Part shown: piece after piece, positions 1 to 6,474 of the stretch | How positions within the stretch are numbered: the first letter of the stretch is position 1 | Layout: every line of letters starts with the position of its first letter | Origin: Verrucomicrobiota bacterium | GTDB lineage: Bacteria; Verrucomicrobiota; Verrucomicrobiia; Chthoniobacterales; UBA10450 | Assembly (NCBI GenBank): GCA_003219115.1 | Contig: QHPN01000124.1 | Coordinates: forward strand, 1-10,075 | DNA: 10,075 nt | Direction: 5' to 3' | Translations under genes and position numbers: made by a program | Notes under the pieces: model-generated | The model's database searches: none | Told to the model about the DNA's origin: nothing | Seen by the model: the letters and a program-made list of their open reading frames with translations, nothing else

Positions 1-78
1 GCGGGCCGGCCTAGCTACCGCGGCGGATGAATGGCGTTATGTTTTTGTCGGCGAAACGGTACCCGATTTTCGTGGGAC

Positions 79-103
79 GGGCGATTGAGATCAATCGCCC
101 TAC
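79..103 (-). repeat. REP-like hairpin (single, GTAG-headed)
   Basis: On the minus strand this reads GTAG followed by a near-perfect palindrome. The arms GGGCGATTGA and TCAATCGCCC (10 bp each) are separated by only 2 nt. The same hairpin, including the flanking CTACCTGC on the plus strand, recurs at 4457-4487, so it is a dispersed repeat and not a gene-specific site. It lies 20 bp beyond the hpf stop codon and could also stabilise or end that transcript, but no U-tract follows. Apart from this hairpin I see nothing supportable in bases 1-123. Confidence 0.65.
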
Positions 104-123
104 CTGCAAACACGGGAACCAAC

Positions 124-489
124 CTATTTCGGCGAGCGGGAATCGGCGTGGGTTTTGACGTTGCGCCGTTGCTTGTCCACCACGCGGCGCAACTCGCGTT
201 CCATGATTTTGAAGGCGTCGTGCACCACTTTTGCCAGCGGATCGTGCGTCCCGTTATCGATCTGTTTTTCTTCGGCCACCAACTCGTGACCGGGCGGGAC
301 GGTGACGTCGATTCGCACCCGGTATTGGTTTCCCTTTTTATGGGTGTGATTGGGTTGCTCAATGGCAACGTCGCACCGGCTGATGTGATCGCAGAATTTG
401 TCCAGGCGTTCGGCTTTCTCCAATACCATCTGTTCAATGCCGAGGGATTTTTTCAGGCCACGATACGTGATATTTACAGGCAATTGCAT
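124..489 (-). CDS. hpf: HPF/RaiA-family ribosome hibernation factor (short type)
   Basis: Product of 121 aa. Family role: binds the 30S subunit near the tRNA/mRNA channel and silences or dimerises ribosomes in starvation. The sequence has the family pattern: an N-terminal beta strand (MQLPVNITYRGL), a helix with AERLDKF, a central beta section (YRVRIDVTVPPGHELVAEE), and a C-terminal helix with basic residues (AFKIMERELRRVVDKQRR). It ends soon after the core, so it is the short form without the C-terminal dimerisation domain of long HPF. I chose the ATG at 489 because it sits where HPF proteins normally begin. A TTG at 543, preceded by GAGGAAA, would add 18 residues unlike the family. It is the last gene of a minus-strand run, 73 bp after the baeRF-like gene, and is followed by a REP-like hairpin. 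Family assignment is secure; start is less so. Confidence 0.88.
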   Translation of the reverse strand: MQLPVNITYRGLKKSLGIEQMVLEKAERLDKFCDHISRCDVAIEQPNHTHKKGNQYRVRIDVTVPPGHELVAEEKQIDNGTHDPLAKVVHDAFKIMERELRRVVDKQRRNVKTHADSRSPK

Positions 490-562
490 AGCGGTACTAT
501 TGTAATCTGCCAGGCTCGTTACGCCAAGCTCTCTCGCGCCCAATTTCCTCGCCGTTCATACC

Positions 563-1021
563 CTAGATTGGCCGCAACGACCGGAAATGAGAACCTAACT
601 TAGAGGGTTCTACCTTCACTAGATCGGACTTCACAAATTCGACGATGCGATTACGGACGTCTGACGCAATCAACTCAACGATAGCATTGTGGCAAGAAGG
701 AGGGGCGGCAAACGACCAGCCTTCAATCCCATCGGACTTGGCGATCTTGGTGATTTGATCGGCCAGCTGTTTGTTAATTCGACGTTCGGTTTCCGTTTCC
801 AATTTGGTCTCGGCGATCGATGCCTGATGCATCCCGGAGCCGTCGTTGGCGGCATAGCGCCCCGCCAGGTCTGTCACCCTATCGACCAGTTTCCCATGCG
901 CGTCGGTAACGTTGAACGCCTGAATCAGCTTTAAACTTGGTCCTCGTGTTGGGGTTTCGTTGACCCGGTAAGCTTTCAAGCTCCCGCGGTCGGCCACGAT
1001 AATGAGCGAGGTCGGTGTCAT
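563..1021 (-). CDS. Host attachment / baeRF family 12-like protein
   Basis: Product of 152 aa. It resembles the small proteins annotated 'protein required for attachment to host cells', which have been regrouped as bacterial relatives of archaeo-eukaryotic release factor 1 (baeRF). Visible hallmarks are the N-terminal strand with an ADRG turn (SLIIVADRGSLKAYRV, residues 5-20), a mid-protein amphipathic helix rich in E, R and K (about 75-97), a strand ending in AAPPS, and a C-terminal helix followed by KSDLVKVEPSKL, which corresponds to the 'KDLT' region of the family. The ATG at 1021 has no clear Shine-Dalgarno sequence. It starts 48 bp after the glgX stop and is followed by hpf, so the three genes are probably co-transcribed. 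The pairing with hpf supports a ribosome-linked role over a literal attachment role; that is inference. Family call moderate to good; molecular function unproven. Confidence 0.72.
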   Translation of the reverse strand: MTPTSLIIVADRGSLKAYRVNETPTRGPSLKLIQAFNVTDAHGKLVDRVTDLAGRYAANDGSGMHQASIAETKLETETERRINKQLADQITKIAKSDGIEGWSFAAPPSCHNAIVELIASDVRNRIVEFVKSDLVKVEPSKLGSHFRSLRPI

Positions 1022-1069
1022 GCCATCACAATGCGCGGACGCGACTTCCCCGCAATCCTAGTTCGTTTC

Positions 1070-3292
1070 TCAAACATTTATCACGGCTATTCTTTTTTTT
1101 CCAATTCCTCCGGGGCAGCTCCACCCTGCGGGAAATCGAACGGGCGTTTCCGGAACGATTCCTGGCGTGCCTGCGCCTGGGTTCCCACGGTCGGTCACCC
1201 GCAACTCATCGCCCGCGCCAAAACACTTCGGTTCGGCGAAAAAACCTGGCTCCGTCGCCGTGTCTATAAGCAGTTGCCATTCGACACCTTCGTGGCCCGG
1301 CAGGACGAACGAAATGGTATCGTAATGGGCATTGATGACAAACAGGAAAGTGTCGTCGCGAATCGGCTCGCCTTGAAAACTCAAGACATCAATGGTGTCG
1401 CCGCTCAGCATCATTCCGAGGCAACGTGCAAAGGGTAAGCTCCAGTCTTTCTCGCTCATTTCGTTGCCGCCCGGATTGAACCACATCACGTCTTTGATTT
1501 CGCTCCCCCGAATCCGCCGGCCCTGGAAAAATTTCGGGCGCCGGAAAACGGGATGCTCGTGCCGGAGCTGAATAAGCTGCCGGGTAAATTCGAAGAGCGC
1601 CTTTTTTTCGTCCCGCTTCTCCCAATCGAGCCAACTGACGTCATTGTCCTGGCAATAGGCATTGTTGTTACCGTTTTGGGTGCGACCAAATTCATCGCCG
1701 CCTAGCAGCATCGGCACGCCCTGTGAAACAAAAAGCGTCGTTACAAAATTCCGCTGCTGTCGTTCGCGCAAGGCATTGATTTTTGGATCATCGGTCGGCC
1801 CTTCCACCCCGTGGTTCCACGACAGATTGTTATTGTCCCCGTCGTGGTTCTTCTCGCCATTCGCTTCATTGTGTTTTTCGTTATAGCTAACGAGATCTGT
1901 GAGCGTAAATCCGTCGTGGCAGGTGATAAAGTTGATGCTGGCGTACGGCCGTCTGCCGTCGTGGTTGTAAAGATCCGGGCTGCCGGTCAGTCGATACGCC
2001 ACCTCGCCGATTCTGCCCTCGTCACCCTTCCAAAAACCGCGAATGGCATCGCGATATTTCCCGTTCCATTCCGCCCACAAGACCGGAAAATTTCCGACCT
2101 GATATCCGCCTTCGCCTACGTCCCACGGTTCCGCGATTAATTTCACCTGCGACAGCACCGGGTCCTGGTGAATGATCTCGAAAAAGGCGTGAAGCTTGTT
2201 CACACCATTAGCATCGCGGGCAAGGGTGCTGGCGAGATCGAACCGGAATCCATCAACGTGCATTTCGAGCACCCAGTAACGCAGGCTGTCCATTACGAGT
2301 TGGAGCGTGCGCGGGTGCAGGAGATTGAAAGTGTTGCCGGTACCGGTGAAATCCAGATAGAACCGCGGCTGTTCCGTCCGCAAGCGATAGAAGGCGATGT
2401 TATCAATCCCGCGAAAGGCCAGGGTCGGGCCGAGATGGCTGCCTTCGGCGGTATGATTGTAAACCACGTCGACAATCACTTCGATGCCGGCGGCGTGCAG
2501 ATCGCGCACCATGATTTTGAACTCAGTCACCTGGCCGCCGAGATCGCCGCTGCTGGAGTATTTCGCGTCCGGGGCGAAGAAACCGATGCTGTTGTAACCC
2601 CAGTAGTTAGTAAGGCCGCGATCGACGAGCGCCTTATCGTCAACGTGCGTGTGCACCGGCAGCAGCTCGACCGCAGTGATGCCGAGATGTTTGAGGTACT
2701 CAATTGCCCAAGTGCTGCCGAGCCCGGCATAAGTGCCGCGCAGTTCCGCCGGAACGCCCGGGCACAATTTCGTGAATCCTTTCACGTGCACTTCGTAGAT
2801 GACTGACTCCGCCAGCGGTCGCCCGATTCTGCGGTCGCCATCCCAGTTGAAGGCGTTGTCAATCACCACTGCTTTCGGCATTCCCCAGGCGTCATCGCGA
2901 AAATCCCGCGTCAAATCTTCCGCCTCGCCGCCGACGACGTAGGCAAACATCTCGTCGCCCCACTCGACCCGGCCCGCGATTGCTTTGGCGTAGGGATCGA
3001 GCAGCAGTTTGGAACTGTTGAAACGCAATCCAATCTCCGGCTCATACGGCCCGGAAACGCGATAGCCGTAAATCTGTCCCGGCCGCACTTCCGGCAAAAA
3101 AATGTGCCACACCTGATCGGTGTGTTCCGTCACCGGGATACGAACGTTTTCCTCGCGCGCATCCATGCCGTCGAACAGACAGAGATCGACTGAGGTGGCG
3201 TGCTCGGAGAAGAGGGCGAAGTTTACGCCATCACCGAGCCAGGTCGCGCCGAGAGGGTAAGGATAGCCGAGCCAGGTTTTGATTGGCGTCAT
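1070..3292 (-). CDS. glgX: Glycogen debranching enzyme GlgX (GH13 isoamylase type)
   Basis: Product of 740 aa, within the usual GlgX/TreX size. It hydrolyses alpha-1,6 branches of glycogen limit dextrins in the cytoplasm during glycogen breakdown. An N-terminal CBM48-like domain (about residues 8-100, starting with YPLGATWLGDGVNFALFSEH) precedes the GH13 barrel. The four GH13 regions are visible: DVVYNH (275-280), GFRFDLA with nucleophile D352, IAEPWD with acid/base E388, and ITCHDGFT with H459 and D460. GGDEFGRTQNGNNNAYCQDN (531-550) is the typical GlgX segment. The ATG at 3292 opens directly into the family's N-terminus; an AGGA lies about 16 nt upstream, too far for a strong site. The last ~38 residues are Gly/Pro-rich and do not look like a GlgX C-terminus, while another frame fits codon use better (see findings), so a frameshift near 1183-1198 is possible. 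Catalytic assignment is secure. Confidence 0.96.
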   Translation of the reverse strand: MTPIKTWLGYPYPLGATWLGDGVNFALFSEHATSVDLCLFDGMDAREENVRIPVTEHTDQVWHIFLPEVRPGQIYGYRVSGPYEPEIGLRFNSSKLLLDPYAKAIAGRVEWGDEMFAYVVGGEAEDLTRDFRDDAWGMPKAVVIDNAFNWDGDRRIGRPLAESVIYEVHVKGFTKLCPGVPAELRGTYAGLGSTWAIEYLKHLGITAVELLPVHTHVDDKALVDRGLTNYWGYNSIGFFAPDAKYSSSGDLGGQVTEFKIMVRDLHAAGIEVIVDVVYNHTAEGSHLGPTLAFRGIDNIAFYRLRTEQPRFYLDFTGTGNTFNLLHPRTLQLVMDSLRYWVLEMHVDGFRFDLASTLARDANGVNKLHAFFEIIHQDPVLSQVKLIAEPWDVGEGGYQVGNFPVLWAEWNGKYRDAIRGFWKGDEGRIGEVAYRLTGSPDLYNHDGRRPYASINFITCHDGFTLTDLVSYNEKHNEANGEKNHDGDNNNLSWNHGVEGPTDDPKINALRERQQRNFVTTLFVSQGVPMLLGGDEFGRTQNGNNNAYCQDNDVSWLDWEKRDEKKALFEFTRQLIQLRHEHPVFRRPKFFQGRRIRGSEIKDVMWFNPGGNEMSEKDWSLPFARCLGMMLSGDTIDVLSFQGEPIRDDTFLFVINAHYDTISFVLPGHEGVEWQLLIDTATEPGFFAEPKCFGAGDELRVTDRGNPGAGTPGIVPETPVRFPAGWSCPGGIGKKRIAVINV

Positions 3293-3331
3293 AATAACGG
3301 CGAAGGCTTCCTATCCACTACACGACGAAGA

Positions 3332-3363
3332 TGCGCAACGTCCGTTGAACGGAAAATTGCGCA
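3332..3363. repeat. Nested inverted repeat in the glgX / lipoprotein divergent region
   Basis: Outer arms TGCGCAA (3332-3338) and TTGCGCA (3357-3363) enclose inner arms TCCGTT and AACGGA (3341-3346, 3348-3353) around a 1-nt centre. It lies 40-71 bp upstream of the glgX start, so it could be an operator or a 5' leader structure of glgX. It has no GTAG/GGAG head and I could not find a second copy, so it need not belong to the repeat families elsewhere in the window. Function is unknown. Confidence 0.35.
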
Positions 3364-3387
3364 GTCAGTAGGCGGCGGGCGGAGCTT

Positions 3388-3452
3388 GTAGCACAGGCAT
3401 CTTGCCTGGCTGCTGTGTGTCTCAAAATCAATGGGAAAGATGCCTGTGCTAC
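3388..3452. repeat. Inverted pair of GTAG-headed repeats (16-bp perfect arms)
   Basis: GTAGCACAGGCATCTT (3388-3403) is repeated in perfect inverted orientation at 3437-3452, with 33 bp between. Both copies begin with GTAG read from the outside. The left copy continues into a hairpin (CAGGC, loop ATCTT, GCCTG). The layout matches a BIME-type pair of REP sequences. It lies in the 210-bp region between the divergent glgX and lipoprotein genes. I see no U-tract, so it is not a usual terminator. The remainder of 3293-3502 holds the nested repeat at 3332-3363 and presumably both promoters. A TATATT at 3493-3498 is too close to the lipoprotein ATG for an ordinary leader. Confidence 0.62.
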
Positions 3453-3502
3453 TGCGCGCTCGCAGACGCAAGCGGAGCACCAAATCCGATCATATATTAG
3501 AG

Positions 3503-3931
3503 ATGAAATCTCTTTTGCACTTGTCCGCCGCCATTCTCGCTGCATTCTTGCTCGCGAGCTGCGGCACTAACGTCACCATGCTCGGTCCAGCCCGCCCGGC
3601 TATTAGTCCGGCGGCCGTTCGAATCTACCAAGTCCCGCCACGCCACTATCAACAGATCGCAATCATCAACTCGTCTGCCGGCACCACCTGGATTTTTCCT
3701 AATCACGACTCGCTTGATGAAGCGTTCGCGGACCTGCGCACCGAAGCTGCCGCCCTCGGAGCCAACGGTGTTCTGTTGCAGGAAGTATACGACCAGCCAG
3801 TGGGCGGACTTTCAGTGGGCGGTGGCGGCTTCGGTTACGGCCATCACGGCTTCTACGGCGGCAGCGGCAGCGTGGGCGGGCCGTTAATTAATCGCCGCGT
3901 TCAGGCGATCGCGATTTACGTGCGTCGCTAG
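3503..3931 (+). CDS. Small lipoprotein with Gly-rich tail
   Basis: Product of 142 aa. The start at 3503 (MKSLLHLSAAILA) is chosen because it gives a classic lipoprotein signal: basic n-region, hydrophobic stretch, and lipobox L17-A18-S19-C20, predicting lipidation of C20 and attachment to a membrane facing the periplasm. Upstream in-frame ATGs (for example 3431) would place basic residues encoded by the adjacent repeat in front of the signal and are unlikely. The middle (IAIINSSAGTTW, then DEAFADLRTEAAALGANGV) recalls the heavy-metal-binding/YbjQ-like and RcsF-like fold, where an 'LR..A..LGAN' helix precedes a hydrophobic strand; this is a weak resemblance. The last third contains GGLSVGGGGFGYGHHGFYGG, a flexible Gly/His/Tyr-rich stretch, then a final strand AIAIYVRR. 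No strong ribosome binding site is seen. It is divergent from glgX and convergent with the ACT gene. Function unknown. Confidence 0.8.
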   Translation: MKSLLHLSAAILAAFLLASCGTNVTMLGPARPAISPAAVRIYQVPPRHYQQIAIINSSAGTTWIFPNHDSLDEAFADLRTEAAALGANGVLLQEVYDQPVGGLSVGGGGFGYGHHGFYGGSGSVGGPLINRRVQAIAIYVRR

Positions 3932-3936
3932 CGACG
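3923..3936. repeat. 14-bp perfect palindrome at the convergent gene junction
   Basis: CGTCGCTAGCGACG overlaps the lipoprotein TAG stop (3929-3931) and fills the 5-bp gap before the ACT gene's TAA (3937-3939 on the plus strand). As RNA it would form a 5-bp stem with a CUAG loop on either strand. It could act as a weak bidirectional transcript end, but no T-tract follows in either direction, so it is not called a terminator. Confidence 0.3.
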
Positions 3937-4356
3937 TTACAGGTTACCCAGGACCTTGTGCGCTTTTTCAACGTCGTCCGGCCGCAAAATCATCAGGCCG
4001 TTAGGCGAATTCAACGTCGCAGCCATGTAGGCGTATTCGATATTTATCTCGGCCTCGGCGAGACGCTCCGCAATTCGGCCAAGCATGCCGGGGTGGTTTT
4101 CGGTCTCGATCATTAATACTTCCGTTTCCAACGCCAGCACTCCTCGTTCTCCAAGGAGCATGAGCGCTTTGGTGGGATCGCTGACGGCCATTCGCACGAC
4201 CGAATGATCGGCCGTATCAGAAATGGAAAGCGCGTGAATATTAATTTTCGCGCCTGCCAGTTCTTCGCACACCCGGGCCAGAGCACCGGGCCGATTGCTA
4301 AGGAACACGGCGAGCTGGGTGGCGGATTCAATCTTGATCTTCGGTTTCTCTGCCAT
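3937..4356 (-). CDS. Tandem ACT-domain protein
   Basis: Product of 139 aa made almost only of two ACT domains, at about residues 8-70 (LAVFLSNRPGALARVCEELA...INIHALSI) and 73-138 (ENHPGMLGRIAERLAEAEIN followed by IEYAYM). The N/RPG and HPG turns followed by a helix and an 'INI' strand are the ACT signature. Such stand-alone tandem ACT proteins bind amino acids or related ligands and are thought to regulate amino-acid metabolism; no catalytic domain is attached. The ATG at 4356 is preferred because it begins right before the first ACT strand and has GGAG about 15 nt upstream. The in-frame upstream start at 4434 lies inside the repeat element at 4418-4485 and would add 26 residues derived partly from it. 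It lies 148 bp downstream of the amidase on the same strand, separated by that repeat, so it may have its own promoter. The ligand cannot be read from sequence. Confidence 0.88.
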   Translation of the reverse strand: MAEKPKIKIESATQLAVFLSNRPGALARVCEELAGAKINIHALSISDTADHSVVRMAVSDPTKALMLLGERGVLALETEVLMIETENHPGMLGRIAERLAEAEINIEYAYMAATLNSPNGLMILRPDDVEKAHKVLGNL

Positions 4357-4417
4357 ACCAACAAAATGCCGCTCCCGGGCCGTGCTGACAATCAAAACGT
4401 TGGATCCTGCCACCTTA

Positions 4418-4485
4418 AGGTAGGGGCGGTTCACCTGAACCGCCCCGAACGTTTGTCGGGCGATTCAGGTCAATCGCCCCTACCT
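4418..4485. repeat. BIME-like element: two inverted GTAG-headed hairpins
   Basis: Outer arms AGGTAGGGGCG (4418-4428) and CGCCCCTACCT (4475-4485) are perfect inverted repeats. Inside are two hairpins. The first, 4423-4446, has 11-bp arms GGGGCGGTTCA and TGAACCGCCCC with a 2-nt loop. The second, 4457-4480, has arms GGGCGATT and AATCGCCC with a 6-nt loop. Each is headed by GTAG when read from the outside. The second hairpin matches the reverse complement of the first at 20 of 24 positions, and one paired change (G-C to A-T, stem positions 7 and 18) keeps base pairing. The hairpin at 79-103 is a third member. It sits between the ACT gene and the amidase stop. Confidence 0.75.
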
Positions 4486-4504
4486 GCCTTCGAGATGACC
4501 GCTC

Positions 4505-5518
4505 CTATTCCTGAAATCTGCGGAACCAGGAATACGGGAAAGCGTCGCCGGGGCAATCGGTCGCCCACTGCGGTGGATTCACCTCACGATGCGGCCGGAC
4601 GACGGCGTAATGCGCATCGATTTTCCCGCAGCGCTTCCGCAAATAATTGATCAATTCTTCGCACGCCTCCAATTGACGGCGCGTCGGCTGACCGCGATTG
4701 AAATCGCCGACCAGACAAATGCCGAGCGCGATGTTGTTCAAATAGTCGCTGTGCACGTGCCCACCATTGATCTGGCGCCGCCAGCGATCGCCCACTTCGA
4801 TTTGGCCGTCGCCCGTCGAGGTGCCATTACCGATGACGAAATGATAGGCGAGTCCGTTTTTCATCCGGCGAACGTGCCGATGGTAATAATCGAAAATGCG
4901 GGCGCTGCCCTGTCGTGTGCCACTGTTGTGCACCACAATGAATTGCCAGCGGCGCCGCATAACCGGCGCCCGGTCGATTTCATTACGCACAGACCGCGAA
5001 AGGTACTGGTAAGTAACTTCGGGCCGCGACCAGAACCACCAACCACGACGCGGCGTCGGGCTCGGCGGTGGTTCGTAACCCTGATCACCGAGAAATCCAG
5101 ACTTCTCGACCTCAACCTGCGGAATTGCCCCGGGTGAAATTGCTGGCCGAACGGTTGGAACCGGCGTCAACGTGGCCAGTGGTGTCGGCGACGGTGCTAT
5201 TGATGGCTCCGACGCCGGAACTGGTGTTGGCGTTCGCGACTTCTTCGGTGACGGAGTCGATGATGCTTTCGATTTCTTTTTTGCCGACGACGCCTTTGCC
5301 TTCTTTTTCTTTGGCGGGGTTGGCGATTTCTTTGCCGTTGACTTCTTTTTCTTGGGCGACGCTTTGGGCTTCGGACTCGGTGATTTGCTTGGACTCGGCG
5401 AAGTTTTTGCGACGGCTTCGGCCTTCTCCTCAGATGAAACTTGCGCGGAAGCGGGAGTGGCGGCGAGAACGCTCGCCATTAGCAGCCACAAACAGAAGCG
5501 AGCAACCGCGCACGTCAC
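4505..5518 (-). CDS. Secreted N-acetylmuramoyl-L-alanine amidase (Amidase_2/PGRP fold) with Lys/Ser/Pro-rich linker
   Basis: Product of 337 aa, predicted to cut the bond between MurNAc and L-Ala in peptidoglycan, outside the cytoplasmic membrane. Residues 1-25 form a signal peptide (hydrophobic FCLWLLMASVLAA, cleavage after PASA). About 27-135 is low-complexity linker: SPSP and KKKK runs up to ~95, then TPTPVP/SPTPLATLTPVP. The catalytic domain (about 190-335) has FIVVHNSGT with zinc ligand H197, a YHFVIGNG strand (223-232), RPHREVN with H310 and DCPG with C322. H/H/C is the zinc set of T7 lysozyme and PGRPs. The start is GTG at 5518, without an obvious ribosome binding site; it gives a full signal peptide, whereas the ATG for M14 would cut it short. 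The gene begins 12 bp after the yihY stop, so the two are likely co-transcribed. Fold and chemistry are well supported; exact substrate form is not. Confidence 0.9.
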   Translation of the reverse strand: MTCAVARFCLWLLMASVLAATPASAQVSSEEKAEAVAKTSPSPSKSPSPKPKASPKKKKSTAKKSPTPPKKKKAKASSAKKKSKASSTPSPKKSRTPTPVPASEPSIAPSPTPLATLTPVPTVRPAISPGAIPQVEVEKSGFLGDQGYEPPPSPTPRRGWWFWSRPEVTYQYLSRSVRNEIDRAPVMRRRWQFIVVHNSGTRQGSARIFDYYHRHVRRMKNGLAYHFVIGNGTSTGDGQIEVGDRWRRQINGGHVHSDYLNNIALGICLVGDFNRGQPTRRQLEACEELINYLRKRCGKIDAHYAVVRPHREVNPPQWATDCPGDAFPYSWFRRFQE

Positions 5519-5530
5519 AAAAAAGGAATC

Positions 5531-6412
5531 TCAGGCGGGCTGAGGCGCCGGACCAGAATTTTGCAGTGCACGCTCGTCTTCACGGCGCAGAATCGCGTTC
5601 AGTTTTCCGCCCAGCAACAGCAACAGACAGGTCAGATACATCCAGGTCAGCAGAATGATAATGGAGGCGAGGGCGTGATAGGTGGGGTTGTAGCGATCGT
5701 ATTTTGCGACATAGAGCTGAAACAGTTTCGTTACCGCGAGCCACCCGACTGCAAACAAAATGGCACCGGGCAGCGCCTGCCGAATGGTGAGGTAATTTTC
5801 CGGCGTCAGAAGATAAAGGCCGAGGGCCAGAATAATAAGGGCGATGGCCGTAAGGGGGAGATTGAGCGCCGCGACCCATTCCTGAAGCGGAATCTTCAAC
5901 TGCAGATTTACTTCCGCGATTCCGGCCAGCGTCTCACCGAAAACAACGGCGTTGAAACAAACAAGAATCGTGATCCCGAACCAGAATAGGAGGAAAAACG
6001 AAATGATATATTTCGACCACCAATGCCGATCCTCCACCACGCCGTGGGTCTGACTAAGAGCGCGCGACACGGTGCTGATAAACATGGTGCCGAGATAAAT
6101 TCCGGCGATGATTCCAGCGTTTGCGATCCACCCGCTCGATCCCGTTACAACCACGCTGGCCAGCGCGGAATCAAGAATGTCCTGCACCTTGGGATCGGGT
6201 GGCAGAAATTCTTTCAGAACGACAAATATGCGATGGAGTTTGCCCGGATCGGTTCCGAATAATCCGAGCAAGTTCCAAAGAAAGAGAAGGCCGGGCGCGA
6301 GAGTGAAAAGAAGTTGGTAGGCCATTTGCGCAGCCAGGCCGGTGGTGTTGTCCATTGCCGTCTCCCAAACCATCCCCCGCGCCGTGCGTCCAATCAGCCG
6401 CAGCATCTTCAT
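5531..6412 (-). CDS. YihY/virulence factor BrkB family inner-membrane protein
   Basis: Product of 293 aa with about six membrane segments (roughly 30-52, 94-116, 134-158, 183-203, 213-233, 247-270). The family's conserved features are present: an N-terminal amphipathic stretch before AAQMAYQLLFTLAPG, and a last helix region YNPTYHALASIIILLTWMYL followed by LGGKLNA, matching the usual 'YG..G.....LLWLY......GAELNA' pattern. Proteins of this family are widespread and were once misnamed ribonuclease BN; their transport substrate is not established. ATG at 6412 was chosen (a second Met follows at codon 3); an in-frame TTG at 6442 would add ten residues and push into the short divergent promoter region. 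No ribosome binding site is evident. It is the first gene of a probable two-gene unit with the amidase, and is divergent from the glycosyltransferase. The Pro/Ala tail (SGPAPQPA) is variable in the family. Confidence 0.92.
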   Translation of the reverse strand: MKMLRLIGRTARGMVWETAMDNTTGLAAQMAYQLLFTLAPGLLFLWNLLGLFGTDPGKLHRIFVVLKEFLPPDPKVQDILDSALASVVVTGSSGWIANAGIIAGIYLGTMFISTVSRALSQTHGVVEDRHWWSKYIISFFLLFWFGITILVCFNAVVFGETLAGIAEVNLQLKIPLQEWVAALNLPLTAIALIILALGLYLLTPENYLTIRQALPGAILFAVGWLAVTKLFQLYVAKYDRYNPTYHALASIIILLTWMYLTCLLLLLGGKLNAILRREDERALQNSGPAPQPA

Positions 6413-6474
6413 GGCGTCGCAAGTGTACTTTGCCCTGCGCAATTATCCATTAAACTCCCGCGCCGCCTTCCGCC
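6413..6474. promoter_or_regulatory. Divergent promoter region between yihY and the glycosyltransferase
   Basis: Only 62 bp separate the two divergent start codons, so both promoters must overlap here or reach into the coding regions. An AT-richer patch (AATTATCCATTAAACT, 6441-6456) is the likeliest -10 area. I could not identify a convincing -35/-10 pair or an operator palindrome. Confidence 0.35.

Noticed and set aside
31..603. 190-residue plus-strand open frame
   Set aside because: Antisense to hpf, which has clear family features; it also runs through the REP-like hairpin at 79-103.
563..1021. Literal adhesion protein
   Set aside because: No signal peptide or surface-anchoring feature; the sequence is that of a soluble cytoplasmic protein, and the 'host attachment' family name is historical.
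1093..1100. Run of eight T as a rho-independent terminator
   Set aside because: No GC-rich hairpin precedes it on the plus strand, and there is no plus-strand gene to end here; it lies at the 3' end of glgX.
2168..2806. 212-residue plus-strand open frame
   Set aside because: It lies fully antisense to the conserved catalytic part of glgX, whose GH13 motifs fix the coding strand; it has no recognisable domain.
3493..3498. TATATT as the -10 box of the lipoprotein gene
   Set aside because: It ends 4 bp before the ATG and has no -35 partner at the right distance; only leaderless transcription would fit, which I cannot support.
5068..5658. Plus-strand frames opposite the amidase linker and the end of yihY, including one rich in Phe/Asp
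   Set aside because: These mirror the repetitive Lys/Ser/Pro codons on the other strand; composition is an artefact of the low-complexity linker.
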